A stretch of 64,000 nt of DNA, taken from contig CAZSAL010000006.1 of the NCBI GenBank assembly GCA_964604825.1, positions 16,413-80,412 on the forward strand. Reading direction: 5' to 3'. Shown here piece after piece: positions 24,375 to 32,249 of the stretch. Under the pieces are notes generated by a model. It made no database searches. It was not told where the DNA came from and saw only the letters and a list, made by a program, of their open reading frames with translations. The position numbers and the translations under genes are program-made. The DNA is from CAZSAL01 sp964604825. Lineage in GTDB: Bacteria; Elusimicrobiota; Elusimicrobia; 2-01-FULL-59-12. Numbering within the stretch: the stretch's first letter is position 1; each line of letters opens with the position of its first letter.

Positions 24375-25073
24375 ATGAATAAAAAAACGCTGTGGTTATT
24401 AATTGGGCTTATTTCTCTGACTGGCGGCCTATGGGCACACGATGTCTGGCTGGTTCCAAAGGGAGATTATCTGGAACTGCTGTACGGGCATGAAACGCCG
24501 GAAGTTTACAATCCCGTTAAGGTAACACAATTTCAGGGATATGATCAGCGTGGGAACTTAATCCCTCTTGAGAAAAAGGCGATGCCGCAAGCTTTCGCGC
24601 TGAAGAAAAATCCCCGCGCCGCGATGATCACGCTGACATTCGACAACGGGTACTGGGTGGCAGTCAGCAGCTCTTCGCCCTGGTTGAATGTGACCGAGCA
24701 AACAGCGCGGACTTTCCCGGCCTATTCCAATCCGGTGAAATTCCACAAATCCATCTATGTCTGGGGACCGGCTCTGGCGAAACCTGCCGGAATGAAATTT
24801 GAAATCGTTCCGCTGCAGGACCCTTTCAAAGCCTCGAACTTCCTCCCGGTGCAGGTGCTGTTCGATGGCAAACCTCTGACTGCCGCGAAAGTGGAGTACG
24901 GCCTGCATGGAGACACAGCGCCGAGCGTTATATCTGACGCTGAAGGTAAAGCCATGGTCCCGGTCACGTCTCACGGCGAACAGTTTATTGCAGTAGATCA
25001 TTCCTCTCCTGCGCCAGTCCCCGGCCAACCCAGAAAGTCTTATACTACGTCACTGAGGTATGAACCAAAGTAA
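24375..25073 (+). CDS. DUF4198 periplasmic protein (NikK-like, putative nickel binding)
   Basis: 232 residues with a signal peptide; the predicted mature form starts HDVWLVP, the hallmark of DUF4198/NikK proteins, where an N-terminal His can take part in metal binding. A long beta-rich body follows with the C-terminal domain KPLTAAKVEYGLHGD ... EGKAMVPVTSHGEQFI. It begins 11 bases after the receptor gene, so the two form an operon probably repressed by NikR. Likely a periplasmic nickel-binding partner of the receptor. No Ni-ABC or ECF permease gene is visible here. Confidence 0.8.
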   Translation: MNKKTLWLLIGLISLTGGLWAHDVWLVPKGDYLELLYGHETPEVYNPVKVTQFQGYDQRGNLIPLEKKAMPQAFALKKNPRAAMITLTFDNGYWVAVSSSSPWLNVTEQTARTFPAYSNPVKFHKSIYVWGPALAKPAGMKFEIVPLQDPFKASNFLPVQVLFDGKPLTAAKVEYGLHGDTAPSVISDAEGKAMVPVTSHGEQFIAVDHSSPAPVPGQPRKSYTTSLRYEPK

Positions 25074-25210
25074 ATTTTAGGCAGTTGGTTGAAATACAAA
25101 CAGTTCCGGAGGCATGATCACGACGAAGAACCGAAATGACTTCTTACAGGACATGCGGTGGATGAGGTCATCGCCGCTAGTCCCGTACCGATTCCAATAA
25201 CTTAATAGCC

Positions 25211-25250
25211 GGTACGTCCCAACTATTAAATTTATCAAGGAACGGGACGT
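25211..25250. repeat. Dispersed GGTACGTCCC ... GGGAC repeat, copy 1
   Basis: GGTACGTCCC-AACTATTAAA-TTTATCAAGG-AACGGGACGT. A near copy, reverse complemented, is found at 45598-45636. GTCCC and GGGAC ends make each copy palindromic. A related GTCCCGTACCG lies just upstream at about 25181. Confidence 0.6.
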
Positions 25251-25280
25251 CGAGAAGGAAATAGCGAACGGGAGGACGCC

Positions 25281-25594
25281 ATGCCAATGCCTGACCCACT
25301 TGAGCAGTCCGTTTGGATTGAGCTTTCCCGAATCGATTTGCGGAATGATGCGAGGCCGCATTCCGCAGAGGAGACCAAGAAACTTGCTGAAAGCATGAAG
25401 GCGACGGCAGCGATTTGGAAGCCTTCTGGGCAAAACTGAAAGAAGAGATTTTAAAGCAGCGCAGCCAGAAATCAATATCAACGACACCTGCCCCAAAGAT
25501 CATTTCCGCCAAGTTCGAGAACGGCAAGATCCATATGGAGGAGACACCGGTCGCGGGGGCTACCTCCTTTCCTCATTCCTCCAGTTTAAACTGA
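25281..25594 (+). pseudogene. Small hydrophilic gene apparently broken by a frameshift
   Basis: A 52-codon frame starts at ATG 25281 with GGGAGGA 4 bases upstream (MPMPDPLEQSVWIELSRID) and stops at 25437-25439. A second frame, open from 25391 to the stop at 25592-25594, encodes a similarly hydrophilic stretch (DLEAFWAKLKEEILKQ ... KFENGKIHMEE). Joined near 25400-25430 they would give a protein of about 103 residues. I do not recognise the family. The 3' end runs 22 bases into the convergent tonB gene. Sequencing error or a true decayed gene are both possible. The rest of 25074-25572 contains only the repeat above. Confidence 0.4.
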
Positions 25595-26235
25595 ATAGCC
25601 TGGCGCATTTTGACAGGCACGCGATGGGCGCCTAAAAAGGCTGGCGTAAAGTGCAGGAGTTTCGCGACATTTCTGGCGGCATCGTCAAAAGCGGGACCTG
25701 CTGAGCGTACGACATCGACCGCCGAAACATTTCCCTCCATATCTATATGCAGGTCACAAACTACCATTCCCTGGTGACCGGCAGTGCGTTCTGCCTCTGG
25801 GTAATACCGTCTCAGGATGGCGTTCAGATCTCGGAGGTTCCGGAGCTGAGGAATTCGCGAGATGATGTTGGTCTCGCCGGCGCCGATTCCGTATTCGCCG
25901 TTGGTGGGGCCTGGGGCCGGCGGTGCCGGAGGCTCTTCCGGAGTGGGCGCAACCGGCTGCGTTGGGATCGGAGCCGGAACCGTTTTCTGATTGGGCGCTG
26001 GCTTCAACCATTCTTTCGCAGGAGCCGCAGACTTTGCCGCATGAGCGGTCGACGACGCCGTTCGATACGGCATTGCGAGATGACCCATATTGGTGATGTC
26101 GATTTCAATGGTACGTTTTTCATGGAAGCGGAAGGACACAGCGCCCACATGAAAAAGGAGGAAATGGGCGAAAACAGACAACACCAGCGCTTCCCAGAGC
26201 AGGGCATCTTCGTTGTAAAAGGACCGTCGTATCAT
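25573..26235 (-). CDS. tonB: TonB energy transducer
   Basis: 220 residues. An N-terminal membrane anchor (EALVLSVFAHFLLFHVGAVSF), a Pro/Ala-rich periplasm-spanning linker (about 65-110) and a C-terminal TonB domain (VVCDLHIDMEGNVSAVDVV ... FTPAFLGAHRVPVKM). It passes proton-motive energy to outer-membrane receptors. It overlaps exbD by 4 bases and ends the receptor-exbB-exbD-tonB operon. Confidence 0.92.
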   Translation of the reverse strand: MIRRSFYNEDALLWEALVLSVFAHFLLFHVGAVSFRFHEKRTIEIDITNMGHLAMPYRTASSTAHAAKSAAPAKEWLKPAPNQKTVPAPIPTQPVAPTPEEPPAPPAPGPTNGEYGIGAGETNIISRIPQLRNLRDLNAILRRYYPEAERTAGHQGMVVCDLHIDMEGNVSAVDVVRSAGPAFDDAARNVAKLLHFTPAFLGAHRVPVKMRQAIQFKLEE

Positions 26236-26642
26236 TTCTTAGGTCTCACTTCCGTGGCGATATGCGTCAGGCCGGAGCTGCGGATATTGTCGATCACAGC
26301 GGCGACATCTCCCCAACTGACGCGTTCATCGGCCGATAAGGTCACTTTGAGACCGGGGTCCAGCCGTGCCATCTGAGTCAGGTTGATGGTCATGGCCTGC
26401 ATGTCCACCGGCTGGCCGTTTAAGAGCAGTGATTTGTCGGCGTTCAACGTTATCTGAAGGCTCTGCGTTGGAACCGACTGCGCATTGGCCACTTTAGGAA
26501 GGCTGAGGTTCATGGACCGGTGCACGATCAGGTGTGCTGTGGCCATGAAGATAATGAGCAGCACAAGCGTGATATCGACCAGGGGCGTGACATTGATCCC
26601 GGTTATGCTACCGTCTTCGTTATCGGATTGAACACTGGCCAT
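26232..26642 (-). CDS. exbD: ExbD/TolR biopolymer transport protein
   Basis: 136 residues. GINVTPLVDITLVLLIIFM is the single ExbD/TolR membrane helix with its essential Asp. A periplasmic domain follows, ending VAAVIDNIRSSGLTHIATEV. With ExbB it forms the proton-driven motor that energises TonB. Separated by 2 bases from exbB and overlapping tonB by 4. Confidence 0.93.
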   Translation of the reverse strand: MASVQSDNEDGSITGINVTPLVDITLVLLIIFMATAHLIVHRSMNLSLPKVANAQSVPTQSLQITLNADKSLLLNGQPVDMQAMTINLTQMARLDPGLKVTLSADERVSWGDVAAVIDNIRSSGLTHIATEVRPKK

Positions 26643-26644
26643 GA

Positions 26645-27286
26645 TTACCCTCCTTTCCTCCCGGCATTGGCCGCTTCGAGCTCCGCGATCAGCTGCTTGC
26701 CGAAGCGATCAACGTCGATGAGCGTGTCCTTGACGCGTTTTTGTAGAAGGTTATAGAACGCCACGCAGGGCAAAGCTACCAGGATGCCGACGGCTGTGGC
26801 GACCAGGGCTTCGGAGATCCCCTGCATCACCACCTCGGGGCCCTGTCCGGCGGAAGCGCCCAGGTCGTGAAAGGCGCGAATTACTCCGAGCACGGTTCCA
26901 AGGAGCCCGATGAAGGGCGCGTTATTCCCGAGCGTCCCTAAAATCACCAGGCGCTTTTCGAGATAGCGTTTGGCCAGGGACAGGCGCGTTTCCAGGTGTC
27001 TCTCCAGCGACAGATTTCCCTTGGACGCGTGTTCGACCAGCTCCTGGGTCAGCCGGAACAGAATGGAGTCGCGCCGAAGAGACGTCAAAAGGTCCTGCGG
27101 CGAACCATTCTCAAGTTTTTCCATAACCATGGGCAGGACCTGCGTCTGGTATTTGGATTGCCTGGTGATGATGATCATACGCTCGATGATAACGGCCAGC
27201 GCCAGAACCGATAATGCCAGCAGCAGATAGATCACCCAGCCGCCGCCAGTGCTGGTCAATAATTGAATGAATGGTACGTTTGCCAT
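26645..27286 (-). CDS. exbB: ExbB/TolQ/MotA family proton channel protein
   Basis: 213 residues with three membrane helices: WVIYLLLALSVLALAVI near the N-terminus, and the two C-terminal helices around LGNNAPFIGLLGTVLGVIRAF and SEALVATAVGILVALP, which form the conserved MotA_ExbB domain. Located between the receptor gene and exbD, so it serves TonB rather than Tol or the flagellum. Confidence 0.93.
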   Translation of the reverse strand: MANVPFIQLLTSTGGGWVIYLLLALSVLALAVIIERMIIITRQSKYQTQVLPMVMEKLENGSPQDLLTSLRRDSILFRLTQELVEHASKGNLSLERHLETRLSLAKRYLEKRLVILGTLGNNAPFIGLLGTVLGVIRAFHDLGASAGQGPEVVMQGISEALVATAVGILVALPCVAFYNLLQKRVKDTLIDVDRFGKQLIAELEAANAGRKGG

Positions 27287-27313
27287 GGTAATAGATTCCT
27301 TTCGTATTCCCTT

Positions 27314-29635
27314 TTATCTTCCGAACGGAACGGACAATTTCATATAGACGTTCCGTCCCGGATTTTCGATCCCGAATTCTTTCAGGATGCTGTTGTAATC
27401 GATGTAGCCCTTGTTGAACAGGTTCTCGACGCCCACATCCAGCGCTATGCGGCTGTTCATCACGACGAATTCCCCGCCAATATGCAGATCTGTCAGGGCG
27501 TAGCCGGGGGTCGGGATGCCGCTGGCGACCGGCGGGCCGTTGGTACGATCCTGGGATGCAGTGAACCGTTCCGTCATGCCGATGTATGGATGCGCAACTA
27601 GTCCCAGCGATTTCCGGTGGAAGTCCGCCCCTACCAGCAGATTGTCCGCAGGCACATGCGGCAGGTAGTTGGTGTTGTCCATAGGATCGCCTGAATTGTT
27701 AAAACCGCGGACCATGTTATAGACGGTATTCAGCGTCAGCCAGTCGGTGGCTGCCACGTTCACTGCGCCGTCCACACCTTTGACGGTCGCATTCCCCTGG
27801 GTCTCTGTTTCAACAGGCAAATCTCCAGTGGGTCCGAACTGGCCGGTGGAAGTGTTGAAGAACTGGCCGTTTTGAACACCATAAATGTAGTTATGGATGT
27901 AGTTGCGGAAAATCCCGATCTCGGCTTTCACGCGCGTAGAAGCCCAGCGCAGTGAAGCATCCGTGTCAAAGGACGTCTCCGGGGTCAAATTGGGATTCCC
28001 AATTAAGAAATCCGCAGCCCCTTCATGTATCCCGTATGCGAAGAGTTCGAAAGGCACGGGATTACGATAACCCCGTCCGATATTGACCGCGAAGGCCAGC
28101 GGCTCGGTGATGTGATAAACACCGCCCACTGCAGCGCTGACTGCGGAATAGTTCAACGTCTGCGTGTTGACCGGATGCGGTGAATTCAGGTTATTGTCCG
28201 GATCAATTCCAATGTCATTATTCCCCTGAATGTTGTATTGATCCTGATCGCCGCGCAAACCCATTGTGAAGTCAAACTTCCCTACAGGCAGGTCTTCAAT
28301 CAGGTACTCTCCTACGCCGTTTTCATTGTAGGAAGGCGTCAAATCGACCAGTCCCAGCGACTGCTCTACCCGGCGCAGTCCTGAAATGCCCGCCGTTCCC
28401 TGGAAAGGTCCCATCGGAGCCAGTATCGCTTTCGCGTCCAGCGTGTAGCTGGCTTCGATCCAGTTCAAATGCGGATCATTATCCGGAGCATTGGGAGCGT
28501 CAAATTCCTTGCGGTCCACCCGGTCATAGCCAAGCGTAATGTCCCAGTTCGCCAGATCGGAGAGGAGGAGGGAATGGACTTTCCCGTGGTCGTGCTGAAG
28601 GGTCTGATATTCGAGATCGTTCAGGATCGTCGGATCCGCCGGATTTTGAAGTTCGACACGTTTGTTGAATTTGCCGAAATCGGCGTCCAAGCTGCCCCAG
28701 TCCTTGCGCACCCCCAAAGCGCCGTTGCCGCTGACCTGCTGCAGCCCTGTATTGGGAACATATCCCTGCTCAGGATTACGGAAATTGCCGGCCTGAAGCT
28801 GGCTGAGGTTGGTCCGATAGCCCCAATCACCGGATGCGCCGGAGGCTTCGAAGTTTTCTCCGACAGAGTTGTTCACGGAATTGACCATGCCGGTAAATAG
28901 ACCGGACAATGGGCTGTCCCCCATGTGGGCATTCGGAAGGTCCGGATGGCTGATGGAGATCACTCCACCCAGCGCGTCGGATCCGTAGAGAAGGCTGTTC
29001 GGGCCCCGCATTACTTCGATGCGGTCTGAACCCAGCGGGTCGATCTCAGGAGCGTGTTCATTGCCCCACTGTTCGGCCTCGCTCCGGATGCCGTCTTCAA
29101 CAACCACAACGTCCTGCGAGTTTAATCCCCGGATGACCGGCTTCACAACCGTCGGTCCTTCGTCGATCATATTAACGCCGGGCTGATTCTGGATGGCGGT
29201 CATCGCGGACTGGCCGCGTTGTTTATCCAGCTGACGGCCTTCTACCACTGATACTGAGGCCGGCGTATTCAGGGTGCTCTTTGCTTCCGGCGCTGCGGTC
29301 ACGGTAATGGGCGCCAGGGTTAAAGGCGTAGTTTCAAGCACAATATCCTGGGTGACGTTTCCTTTGGATAAATCAATCTGCCTGGTCATGGGAGAATTCC
29401 CCACCTGCCGGAACTCTACCACGTAGCTGCCGGGCGGGATGTTTTCCAACTTGAAGTTCCCTGAAGCGTCTGTCTGTGCGCCTTTTTGCACGGCAGGGAT
29501 AGCGACACGAACGTCCGCCAGTGGTGCGTTGGACGTGTCTTTCACATGGCCGGAATAAGTCGCGGCAAATGCGGATAAACTGGCGCCAATAATAAAAATA
29601 CTGCTGATCCATAAAGCTCTAAGGGTAGATCTCAT
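27314..29635 (-). CDS. TonB-dependent receptor with N-terminal carboxypeptidase-regulatory-like domain
   Basis: 773 residues with a signal peptide. Residues about 25-105 form a CarboxypepD_reg-like domain (YSGHVKDTSNAPLADVRV, QTDASGNFKLENIPPGSY), followed by a plug (TPASVSVVEGRQL, VIRGLNSQDVVVVEDG, SDRIEVMRGPNSLLYG, GGVISISHP) and a barrel ending VYMKLSVPFGR. The plug resembles zinc/metal receptors such as ZnuD in its DPLGSDRIEVMRGP segment. First of its operon apart from the small His/Cys protein gene, and directly before exbB-exbD-tonB. A metal substrate is inferred from context. Confidence 0.9.
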   Translation of the reverse strand: MRSTLRALWISSIFIIGASLSAFAATYSGHVKDTSNAPLADVRVAIPAVQKGAQTDASGNFKLENIPPGSYVVEFRQVGNSPMTRQIDLSKGNVTQDIVLETTPLTLAPITVTAAPEAKSTLNTPASVSVVEGRQLDKQRGQSAMTAIQNQPGVNMIDEGPTVVKPVIRGLNSQDVVVVEDGIRSEAEQWGNEHAPEIDPLGSDRIEVMRGPNSLLYGSDALGGVISISHPDLPNAHMGDSPLSGLFTGMVNSVNNSVGENFEASGASGDWGYRTNLSQLQAGNFRNPEQGYVPNTGLQQVSGNGALGVRKDWGSLDADFGKFNKRVELQNPADPTILNDLEYQTLQHDHGKVHSLLLSDLANWDITLGYDRVDRKEFDAPNAPDNDPHLNWIEASYTLDAKAILAPMGPFQGTAGISGLRRVEQSLGLVDLTPSYNENGVGEYLIEDLPVGKFDFTMGLRGDQDQYNIQGNNDIGIDPDNNLNSPHPVNTQTLNYSAVSAAVGGVYHITEPLAFAVNIGRGYRNPVPFELFAYGIHEGAADFLIGNPNLTPETSFDTDASLRWASTRVKAEIGIFRNYIHNYIYGVQNGQFFNTSTGQFGPTGDLPVETETQGNATVKGVDGAVNVAATDWLTLNTVYNMVRGFNNSGDPMDNTNYLPHVPADNLLVGADFHRKSLGLVAHPYIGMTERFTASQDRTNGPPVASGIPTPGYALTDLHIGGEFVVMNSRIALDVGVENLFNKGYIDYNSILKEFGIENPGRNVYMKLSVPFGR

Positions 29636-29744
29636 AAAAACTCCTTTATATTTTTGAAGGGCAGCCTCCGCGCTTATCTGCGGAATACAGCACTTTCCTA
29701 TGGTTCGGGACTATTAAGGAACTAACAGAACGTAGTTATGAAGA

Positions 29745-30035
29745 TCAGGCGATGGGAGGAGAACGGCCGCTGTGGATGTAAGCCACTTCAGCGATATGGA
29801 CATCGGGAGAAACAGAGACCAAGTGGATAAAGACTTCGTGATGCTGAAGGGCCGTTGGCCCCTGACTGATGACTGGCGTCTGGTGCGCCACCTGGCAGAC
29901 GGCACAGTGCGACTCATCATGCCCTTTGACGAGCACGTGGAAAGTCTCTGTGACCATGAAACCGACATACAGGCCAAGAGTAGCAAGGGTGATGATTCGC
30001 AGGAATTTTCTCATGCGGACTTCTTTTTCTAACAT
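29745..30035 (-). CDS. Small His/Cys-rich membrane-associated protein (DUF2946-like)
   Basis: 96 residues from ATG 30035, or 89 from ATG 30014; neither has a strong ribosome-binding site. An N-terminal membrane helix (RIITLATLGLYVGFMVTETF) is followed by HVLVKGHDESHCAVCQVAH, a dense cluster of His and Cys that could bind a metal, further His pairs (LQHHEVFIH), and a C-terminal SGRSPP typical of DUF2946-type small proteins often found beside metal receptors. It precedes the receptor gene by 109 bases on the same strand. It may be a periplasmic metal sensor or chaperone. Confidence 0.6.
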   Translation of the reverse strand: MLEKEVRMRKFLRIITLATLGLYVGFMVTETFHVLVKGHDESHCAVCQVAHQTPVISQGPTALQHHEVFIHLVSVSPDVHIAEVAYIHSGRSPPIA

Positions 30036-30149
30036 ATCTTAATCCGTAGACACAAGACATATTTCAATTACAATCACAGCTCCGTCGGAAACAGCACAAA
30101 ATTTTCTCGCGGCCGGTGAAGCCTGAAAGTGACATAATTGAAAAGAACC

Positions 30150-30830
30150 ATGTCATTCCGTGCCAGGATCGTCGTCTTTGTCTTTGCGATTTTGATCGCC
30201 GCTGCGGTCTTATGGAAGGCTGCAATAAAACCGCGGCCGGCGAAACAACCGCTGGCCGAATTGCCGGCGCCCGTCAGTGTAGAATCAAGGCCTGCTCTTC
30301 CGTTGGAATCAGCTCACAAACCGCTTTTGCCGCCTGCCAAGGTTCTCAAAAAAAGCGTTCCAGCCAGAAAACCCGCCCCACATTTGCAAACAACAAAAGC
30401 GGCTCCTGCAGCCCATGTTGCCCCGCCTGCGCCAAACGCGCCCTATACCCCTCCGGTTGAGGCGTCAACGGTTCCCAAAGAATGGTCTGGCTCAGATACG
30501 GCTATCAACCATTCCGGACAGGTTGTCATACGCAGCGACCGTCAATGGATCCAGTTCTGGGCGGAACACCATCCGCATGAGGCCGCTCCGGACGTCGATT
30601 TCAGCCGCCAGATGGTAGTAGGCGTCTTTGCCGGTGAGCGCCCCGCGGACGCTTTCAGCATCAAAATCATGAGGGTCCGGCAGCAGGCCGGTGCGCTGGT
30701 CATTGATTACGGCGAAAAGATCCCTCCTCCGGGAACGTTCCAGACCGGGGTCTCAGTTTATCCTTATGATTTGAAAGTTATCCCGAAAAGCACTCTCCCG
30801 GTAAAATTCAACCTGATCATTGCGCAGTAA
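30150..30830 (+). CDS. PrcB-domain protein with membrane anchor and Pro/Ala linker
   Basis: 226 residues from ATG 30150; a TTG at 30138 is an alternative. A membrane helix (IVVFVFAILIAAAVLWKA) is followed by a Pro/Ala/Lys-rich linker of about 85 residues and a C-terminal domain (VVIRSDRQWIQFWAEH, DFSRQMVVGVFAGERPADAFSI) that matches the PrcB C-terminal domain, named after a regulator of the Treponema prolyl-phenylalanine-specific protease complex. A second PrcB-domain protein is encoded at 57749-58669. Probably periplasmic; the partner is unknown. Convergent with the thioredoxin gene. Confidence 0.7.
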   Translation: MSFRARIVVFVFAILIAAAVLWKAAIKPRPAKQPLAELPAPVSVESRPALPLESAHKPLLPPAKVLKKSVPARKPAPHLQTTKAAPAAHVAPPAPNAPYTPPVEASTVPKEWSGSDTAINHSGQVVIRSDRQWIQFWAEHHPHEAAPDVDFSRQMVVGVFAGERPADAFSIKIMRVRQQAGALVIDYGEKIPPPGTFQTGVSVYPYDLKVIPKSTLPVKFNLIIAQ

Positions 30831-30843
30831 AAGGCGCCGCAAT

Positions 30844-31941
30844 TTACAGGTGTGAATATCTCAAGAGACAGCGGTTGCTGAAGGTGAAGGAATATACGCC
30901 GAGGCCAGGGCTTTGCGGGTAAAGCCGAATTTCGTGCTCGTCGTTATCGGGATTTTTCACCAGGTAGTACATGCGGTGTTCTGTAACGTCGAAATAGCTG
31001 TTACCGCGGGCGTCAAAACGGACGTCTTCTCCTACGCGCTCTTTGCTCAGCGGTTTTCCATCCTGCTCCACACGGACGCTTACAGGAGACGTCCCTTCCT
31101 GATTTAAAACGGAAAATATTTCCGAACCATGATAGCGCATGCCCAGAAAGCTGTCTTTTGTCAGAGGCGTTTCCGCGCGCTGTGCGTCCGGCTCCGCTCT
31201 CCAGGAGCCGCTCACGTAGGGAGTGCCGTCAGGCGCTTTGCTTGTTCCGGTGAGCACTCCGCCGCGCGCCGTGCCGGTATAAACCTCCGGGGTGGTGTCT
31301 CCGCAGAAGCCGCCCTCCGCGGTTTTATCCGGCTCTATCGGCTGAGTGAACTTAAGGCCGGGGTGAAGCGCTGACAGCGCTTCCCGGATGTGCTCCTCAA
31401 ATTCAGCGTAACCGCCTTCGCCAACATGGGTAAATACGATGCGCCTGTCCGGGCCGACCAGTATTTTTGTCGGCCAGGCATTCACCGCGTAAGAGGACCA
31501 GATGCGCATGTCGCTGTCTACCACAACCGGGAATTCAAACCCGAAACGCCGGACAGCCTGCTTTACATTGGCCGGATCGTGAGCGAAATCGAATTCCGGA
31601 GTGTGGACGCCGATAATTACCAGGCCGTCGGAGCGATAGAGTTTGTCCCATTTTTTAAGGTAATCAAAAGTACGGATGCAGTTTATGCAGGTGTATTCCC
31701 AGAAATCTATCAGAACGACTTTGTTTTTGAGCTTTTCCCAGTTGAGCGGCTCGGAATTAAACCATAGTTCAGCCGCAGGATAACGTTTGCCGTTAATTGT
31801 GCTGCCTGTTGAAGGGAAGTCCGGAGCAAGAACATGCGCCGGGGGGCGCGCAGACGCAAAATAGCTTAAAAAAACCGGCAGCGCCATAATAATTATTAAT
31901 CTCCTCCAGCCCACAATTAATTTAACGCCGGGAATTCTCAT
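30844..31941 (-). CDS. DipZ-like thioredoxin-fold protein
   Basis: 365 residues. An N-terminal membrane or signal segment (LIIIMALPVFLSYFASA) is followed by a thioredoxin domain with WEYTCINC, active cysteines at 85 and 88, and NAWPTKILVGPDR (cis-Pro loop). The C-terminal 160 residues are the extra beta-sandwich domain typical of DipZ-like proteins. Without the DsbD-like membrane part it is the periplasmic half only. It would act as a periplasmic thiol oxidoreductase. Overlaps the small membrane protein gene (ATGA), in an operon with the permease. Confidence 0.83.
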   Translation of the reverse strand: MRIPGVKLIVGWRRLIIIMALPVFLSYFASARPPAHVLAPDFPSTGSTINGKRYPAAELWFNSEPLNWEKLKNKVVLIDFWEYTCINCIRTFDYLKKWDKLYRSDGLVIIGVHTPEFDFAHDPANVKQAVRRFGFEFPVVVDSDMRIWSSYAVNAWPTKILVGPDRRIVFTHVGEGGYAEFEEHIREALSALHPGLKFTQPIEPDKTAEGGFCGDTTPEVYTGTARGGVLTGTSKAPDGTPYVSGSWRAEPDAQRAETPLTKDSFLGMRYHGSEIFSVLNQEGTSPVSVRVEQDGKPLSKERVGEDVRFDARGNSYFDVTEHRMYYLVKNPDNDEHEIRLYPQSPGLGVYSFTFSNRCLLRYSHL

Positions 31942-32249
31942 CTGGTTCCCTTACGCCCTGATCCGCCGAACCGTATCACGGCAGTTCCTGATCCGGCAAA
32001 AAACATCAATCCCGCGGCAAGTTCCATAAGCAACCCGACAAATATCATGGGAATGCCGAGCAATCCTCCCACCACTGTGATGGTAAGCAGCACGCCTGTG
32101 ATAATAAAAACCGCGCCTACGGCAGCGACTGTCACAATAGTCATAAGGCGGGAGAACCATCCCCTGATGCGGCTGTGTTTTTTAGGCAGCCCGACTATTT
32201 CCGGCTCGTATACCCTTTCAGCCGGTTGCAGGTTTTTTTCGGGATTCAT
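31938..32249 (-). CDS. Small membrane protein, unknown
   Basis: 103 residues, no family recognised. A basic hydrophilic N-terminus (30 residues) is followed by two or three hydrophobic segments: LMTIVTVAAVGAVFIITGVL, VVGGLLGIPMIFVGLLME and AGLMFFAGS. It overlaps both neighbours by 4 bases (permease before, thioredoxin after), so it is a real gene translated with them. Confidence 0.7.
   Translation of the reverse strand: MNPEKNLQPAERVYEPEIVGLPKKHSRIRGWFSRLMTIVTVAAVGAVFIITGVLLTITVVGGLLGIPMIFVGLLMELAAGLMFFAGSGTAVIRFGGSGRKGTR

Noticed and set aside
25077..25527. Two minus-strand frames (139 and 116 codons) between the metal operons
   Set aside because: They cover the repeat and the broken plus-strand gene; neither has a ribosome-binding site nor a recognisable family.
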